The notes beneath the pieces were generated by a model that saw only the letters and a program-made list of their open reading frames with translations, made no database searches and was not told the DNA's origin. DNA of 64,000 bases, from assembly GCA_029242935.1 (NCBI GenBank), contig JAQWSX010000042.1, forward strand, positions 1 to 64,000, given 5' to 3'. Every line of letters begins with the position of its first letter. The first letter of the stretch is position 1. Position numbers and translations under genes: made by a program. Below are positions 59,674-64,000 of the stretch, one piece after another. The stretch is from Akkermansiaceae bacterium. Its GTDB lineage: Bacteria > Verrucomicrobiota > Verrucomicrobiia > Verrucomicrobiales > Akkermansiaceae.

Positions 59674-61347
59674 ATGAAATCCATTCTCATTGCTGCCGCT
59701 CTGGCTTCATTCCTTCCCGCTCAAACAGTCACCTGGACCAAGGAAAACGAAATCTTTGTGCAAGAAAGCACGACTGTATTTGCTTCGAAACTCTCGAAAC
59801 AAATGGTCATCGTTGGACGACTTGGTTTATCTGAGACCAGACCAGCTGTCATCGTAAGCAAGGACGGCCACATCCTGTCTCCATTCCTGCCAAGCATTGA
59901 CGGAGAGGACGCATCCTATCTTCTTTATCGGCTTGATGGCTCTCGTATCGAGCTCGAAACAGTGGCTGAGAATGCAAAACACTTTGTTTCTTTGCTCAAG
60001 ATTAAGGAACCAGAACCCGACCTCGTTCCTATCCGGATTTCAAAAATTATCGATCATACTGTGATCTTACCCACAACAGCCCCTATCGCTTCAACCGGAG
60101 AGCCTTCCAGCCTCTTCGTAGATCATCTCGAGTTCGCTCCTCCAGAGAAAGCTAAAGCAATTCGACTGGATAGTGTGCTTCACCTCCTTGGAACTCCAGT
60201 TTTTGACCTCTCTGGTGCTTTGATCGCGACCACTTTAAAAGCTCGTGAAACCAACACTCCAGCCCTCATGATTCCATGGCTAATTGCCGACTTTCCGGAA
60301 CTTGATGCCATCCTTGCCGATGAAACTGTTTCGGATCTCGACAAACTGCCACTGGCCCCAAAGGCCACCATAGAAGAGGCTCGGGAAATGATTGTCTCGC
60401 CCATCACTCGAGCAAGACAGCGTTTCATCCAGAGGTCACACCCTAATCCACTGCCCTGTGTCCTTGTCTCAAACGAAGGGGCGCAAGCAACGCACTCGGT
60501 CATTGGCACTATCATTCACTCGGAGGGGCTCATCCTCACCAAAGCCAGTGATCTTGGCCCCTCCCTTGTGGTTCGTTACAACGGAAAAAACTATCCGGCT
60601 GTTCTTCTTTCAACTGACGAGGAGACCGATCTTGCTTTGGTTGGCATTCAAGAATTAGAAATGCCGGTCGTTCATTGGAGTGATGAACTTCCCGCCACCG
60701 GCTCAGTTGTGGCCTCTCCTATATTACTTCAGGAATCCACAGATGAAATGGTGGCAGAAGCAACCTCCTATGTTGGAATTTTCAGCCACGAACTCTTAAA
60801 GGGAATTCCTTCCGTGCATGCAACAAGTCAAGTCACAAGTCTGGGCCTCACCACCGAACAACTTGACTCAGGATTAAAGATCGCCGCAATCAAGCCCGAT
60901 ACTCCTGCCTTCGAATCCGGAATCTCGCCCGGAGACCTCATTAAAAAGATAAATAACCAACCTATTAATAACCGGGCCGATCTAACAGCATTTCTGGATC
61001 GTTGCGAGGTCGGAGAAAAAGTGACTGCCGAAATTGCGAGGGGTGGCTCGAGCAGGTCCCATGAGATTGAGCTCATCTCACCGCTCATGATTCCTCCGGC
61101 TACCGGAATCAATCCTTCAAACGGCGTCTCCATGATTCCCAGCATTAGGCGCGCACCTTTTCCCGATGTAATTGTGCACACGATCCCAATCAATGCATGG
61201 GATTGCGGATCCCCAGTCTTCGACATCAATGGACATGCTCTGGGAATTAATATTGCTGCAGTATCTCCAGCCCGAACGATTGCTCTTAAGCCTAAAGATA
61301 TTCGCGCAGCAATCGACCGCCTTCTCGCCAAGACCCGCGCATTTTAA
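59674..61347 (+). CDS. Trypsin-like/PDZ protein with two degenerate protease domains (probable pseudoprotease)
   Basis: Retains TDLALV and PDZ (GISPGDLIKKINNQPINNRADLTAFL) but has KAS in place of AAH and DCGSP in place of DSGGP. Confidence 0.75.
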   Translation: MKSILIAAALASFLPAQTVTWTKENEIFVQESTTVFASKLSKQMVIVGRLGLSETRPAVIVSKDGHILSPFLPSIDGEDASYLLYRLDGSRIELETVAENAKHFVSLLKIKEPEPDLVPIRISKIIDHTVILPTTAPIASTGEPSSLFVDHLEFAPPEKAKAIRLDSVLHLLGTPVFDLSGALIATTLKARETNTPALMIPWLIADFPELDAILADETVSDLDKLPLAPKATIEEAREMIVSPITRARQRFIQRSHPNPLPCVLVSNEGAQATHSVIGTIIHSEGLILTKASDLGPSLVVRYNGKNYPAVLLSTDEETDLALVGIQELEMPVVHWSDELPATGSVVASPILLQESTDEMVAEATSYVGIFSHELLKGIPSVHATSQVTSLGLTTEQLDSGLKIAAIKPDTPAFESGISPGDLIKKINNQPINNRADLTAFLDRCEVGEKVTAEIARGGSSRSHEIELISPLMIPPATGINPSNGVSMIPSIRRAPFPDVIVHTIPINAWDCGSPVFDINGHALGINIAAVSPARTIALKPKDIRAAIDRLLAKTRAF

Positions 61348-61352
61348 TCTCG

Positions 61353-63485
61353 ATGAAAACCTTACTTTTCTTACTCAGTCTTACTGGATCTGTCTTTTCC
61401 CAAACTCCAAAAGAATTGGATCGTATCGTTCGGAAACTTGCCCCGGACTTGGTGGATGCCACCGTTGCGATCATGCTCAACGGTGGCTCCGGTTCCGGAG
61501 TAATCGTAAGCCCACAGGGATTGGTAATTACGGCCGCGCACGTTACGAATGATCCTAAGAAGCAGATGAAAGTGCTCCTTTCCGACGGACGAGAACTTCC
61601 CGCTACCAGTCTTGGAGTTGATCACGAAACCGACGGCGCGCTCTTACAAATCAACGCACCCGGACCCTTCCCCTATCGGCCCTATGTCGTAACCAAAACC
61701 TATAAGATCAATGATTGGGTCATCGCGACCGGCCACCCTGGAGGCCCAGTCGTAGGACGTCCCGCCCCGATTCGGCTAGGCAGAATAAGCGAGGCCGGCA
61801 CCAAGAGTGGCTTCAGCGACGCCATCACCACCTCGGCGACGGTGATCTCAGGCGACTCTGGCGGTCCACTCTACAACCTCAAAGGGGAGGTCATCGGGAT
61901 TAACAGCAACATTAGTGGTTCCTGGCGAATCAACAAACACGTCCCTCTACCCTCCATTGTTGCGCGCTGGGATGCTCTAATCGCTGGCAAAGCATTTGGC
62001 CGCCCAATGCAACCTCAACAAGAAACCGGAGATCTTTTCAATGAACCCTACGCCGAGCTCAGGGAGCGTTTTGAAGAAGCACTCGCCAAGCATGGCAAAG
62101 ATGATCCAGAAGGCATGGCATTACTCAAAAAACCACGACTTTTGGATCCCCACCACATGCAGGAATTCCTAGATCGATGGGAGCCAAATCTCGAAGCACC
62201 AAAATCGCCTCGATATGGCTTTCAGCTGGAAGGTCGCGCTCCGCGGATTACCTCAATCATTCCCAACAGTCCAGCGGCCACAAGCGCCCTCGTGACTGGT
62301 GACGTAATCACTGCAGCCAACGGTCAACCTGTGACAAGAACTACAGACCTCGCTCTCATTCTTCAAAAAGGTGGTAAAGTCTTGCTTACGATCAACAGGG
62401 GAAAAACCGTGGAACTTAAGCCAATGGAGGTAACCGCCCGCAAGCACTTCCCCCAACCGGTTGCCGGCGTGATCGACATGATTGTCATCGAACCGACCGA
62501 AGGCGATAATAGGCCAGAACAAGTGCCTGCAAAAGACTTCACTGGAGCCTTGGAATTCATTCGGAAAAGATTTGCTAAATCTGTTATTCCGCTCAAAGAC
62601 GGACGAGGAAAGATGCTGGTATCAGCAACTGTGATTCACGAAATTGGCCAGCTCATCACCAAAGCTTCCGAAATTGAAGATGTCAAAGATCTAAGCGCAA
62701 CTGTAGATGGCCAGGACTATCCAGTGACTATCATGGCCGTTGACGAAGTTACAGACTTAGCTCTAATCAACATCAATTTGACAGGTTTGGTCCCAGTAAA
62801 TTGGGAGTCGAAGGAACCCATGGTCGGACAACTTCTCGTAACCCCGGGCGGCAGGACCCTTATGAGTGGAGTGATTACGCAACCAGGCCGTGATGCCCCT
62901 AAGAAGGGTTACGAGCTCAATCACACCTCCGAAAAACCATCAGCCTATCTGGGAGTCACCTTTTCTGTCGAAACCTCGGCACCGGTCATCGAGACTATTG
63001 AACTTGGAAGCCCTGCCGACAAAATCGGGATTCTCGAAGGAGACAAGATCATCGAATTTGAGGGGTTTTCCGTCACGACGATAGAAGCTCTTGCCGAGCT
63101 CCTCACAAAGCGTTCACCTGGTGATAAGGTTGAAATCCTGATTGAAAGAGGAAATGAAGAGGTGAAACTTAAACCAATTTTAGATGTTCGCCCCGCTACT
63201 GCAGCAGGATCTTTCGACCGACAAGCCTCCCAACGCGACAGTAGACTTAGCCAGCTCAGTGCGCGAGGCGGCGATCTGAGCCGACGCCGCGATGACTTCC
63301 CCTACGTTCTTTACCACGATCAACCCTTAAGCCCGCACTTAATCGGAACACCTTTGGTTGACCTTAAGGGCGAGGTCGTAGGAATCAATATCGCAAGGGC
63401 AATGAGACACCGCTCACTAGCAATCCCAACTTTGAACCTTGATAGCGTGATTGAAAAACTTCGGAGCGAAGCATTAAACAATTGA
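61353..63485 (+). CDS. Trypsin-like serine protease with PDZ domains; N-terminal domain active-looking, C-terminal domain degenerate
   Basis: GSGSGVIVSPQGLVITAAHVT, DHETDGALLQI, VISGDSGGPLYN; two PDZ regions; second domain has KAS and HLIGTPL instead of His and Ser motifs. Confidence 0.85.
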   Translation: MKTLLFLLSLTGSVFSQTPKELDRIVRKLAPDLVDATVAIMLNGGSGSGVIVSPQGLVITAAHVTNDPKKQMKVLLSDGRELPATSLGVDHETDGALLQINAPGPFPYRPYVVTKTYKINDWVIATGHPGGPVVGRPAPIRLGRISEAGTKSGFSDAITTSATVISGDSGGPLYNLKGEVIGINSNISGSWRINKHVPLPSIVARWDALIAGKAFGRPMQPQQETGDLFNEPYAELRERFEEALAKHGKDDPEGMALLKKPRLLDPHHMQEFLDRWEPNLEAPKSPRYGFQLEGRAPRITSIIPNSPAATSALVTGDVITAANGQPVTRTTDLALILQKGGKVLLTINRGKTVELKPMEVTARKHFPQPVAGVIDMIVIEPTEGDNRPEQVPAKDFTGALEFIRKRFAKSVIPLKDGRGKMLVSATVIHEIGQLITKASEIEDVKDLSATVDGQDYPVTIMAVDEVTDLALININLTGLVPVNWESKEPMVGQLLVTPGGRTLMSGVITQPGRDAPKKGYELNHTSEKPSAYLGVTFSVETSAPVIETIELGSPADKIGILEGDKIIEFEGFSVTTIEALAELLTKRSPGDKVEILIERGNEEVKLKPILDVRPATAAGSFDRQASQRDSRLSQLSARGGDLSRRRDDFPYVLYHDQPLSPHLIGTPLVDLKGEVVGINIARAMRHRSLAIPTLNLDSVIEKLRSEALNN

Positions 63486-63508
63486 ATCTACCTCGTTAAA
63501 CGAGAAGT

Positions 63509-64000
63509 TTAGTCATTCCCTTTACTGACTTTCGGCAGCGTGTTGCTCCATTCGTGGAGTTCATACCCCTTGCCAAGCCCTCCGATTTCATTCAGCAACT
63601 TGGCACATTCTGTTTTCCAAGATGAATAGTCCGGAGCCTTCCATGTCCCTGATGTACGGGGAAAAACGATATAGGTCACACCAAGACCGGATACCGGCGC
63701 ACTATATGGCGTAGATTTGGGATTGAGGGCTTTTGCCATTCGCAAACTGGCCTCTCCGATTTTAGAACTTGGTCCCCCGTCACCTACGATTGCGGGGTAA
63801 ACTTTTTTTTCGTGAATCACTGCCACATAATCACCGACATTTGGCCCCCATGCGCTCTCCCGGTCCTGCAAGATAAATACCGGAATCACGACAAAGGGAT
63901 CATATTCAGCGATCAAAAAACTCCGGCGTTTGAGATCTGCAATACCAGCCGACAGACGCTTCACTTCACTAGAGTTACCTTTTGCCTTTGCGGCGGCTAA
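63509..64000 (-). CDS. GH75 chitosanase-like protein, 5' end outside window
   Basis: DPFVVIPVFILQD...WGPNVGDYVAVIHEKKVYPAIVGDGGPSSKIGEASLRMAKAL resembles glycoside hydrolase family 75; frame open to the window edge. Confidence 0.6.
   Translation of the reverse strand, partial: LAAAKAKGNSSEVKRLSAGIADLKRRSFLIAEYDPFVVIPVFILQDRESAWGPNVGDYVAVIHEKKVYPAIVGDGGPSSKIGEASLRMAKALNPKSTPYSAPVSGLGVTYIVFPRTSGTWKAPDYSSWKTECAKLLNEIGGLGKGYELHEWSNTLPKVSKGND

Overview
This 64 kb window looks like gene-dense chromosomal DNA from a Verrucomicrobiota-like bacterium. That assignment rests on the gene families present (sulfatases, DUF1501/DUF1800 pair, Bat operon) and was not confirmed by any search. Most of it is housekeeping or envelope genes: trpA, dapF, carA, purA, uppS, upp, korAB-like, polA, plsY, gpsA, argH, uvrA, uxaC, one tRNA-Cys. 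I saw no rRNA, CRISPR array, phage or transposase. The most interesting parts are: (1) an 8-gene, translationally coupled operon (9208-16376) that appears to modify membrane fatty acids: NTF2-like, desaturase, FAD oxidoreductase, DUF1365, CFA synthase, DUF2062, DUF1295, second CFA-like methyltransferase; (2) a Bat (aerotolerance/VWA) operon with domain fusions, followed almost without gaps by two trypsin/PDZ proteins, one of which looks catalytically dead in both domains (53757-63485); (3) a possible unannotated ~51 aa ORF or gene remnant behind queD; (4) a UvrA with the first half of zinc finger 1 replaced (CPIC-equivalent to NPKT); (5) many start codons in T/C-rich context with no visible Shine-Dalgarno. 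A BrnT/BrnA-like toxin-antitoxin pair and a VTC/DUF4956 pair are also present. All family calls are by eye from the translations.
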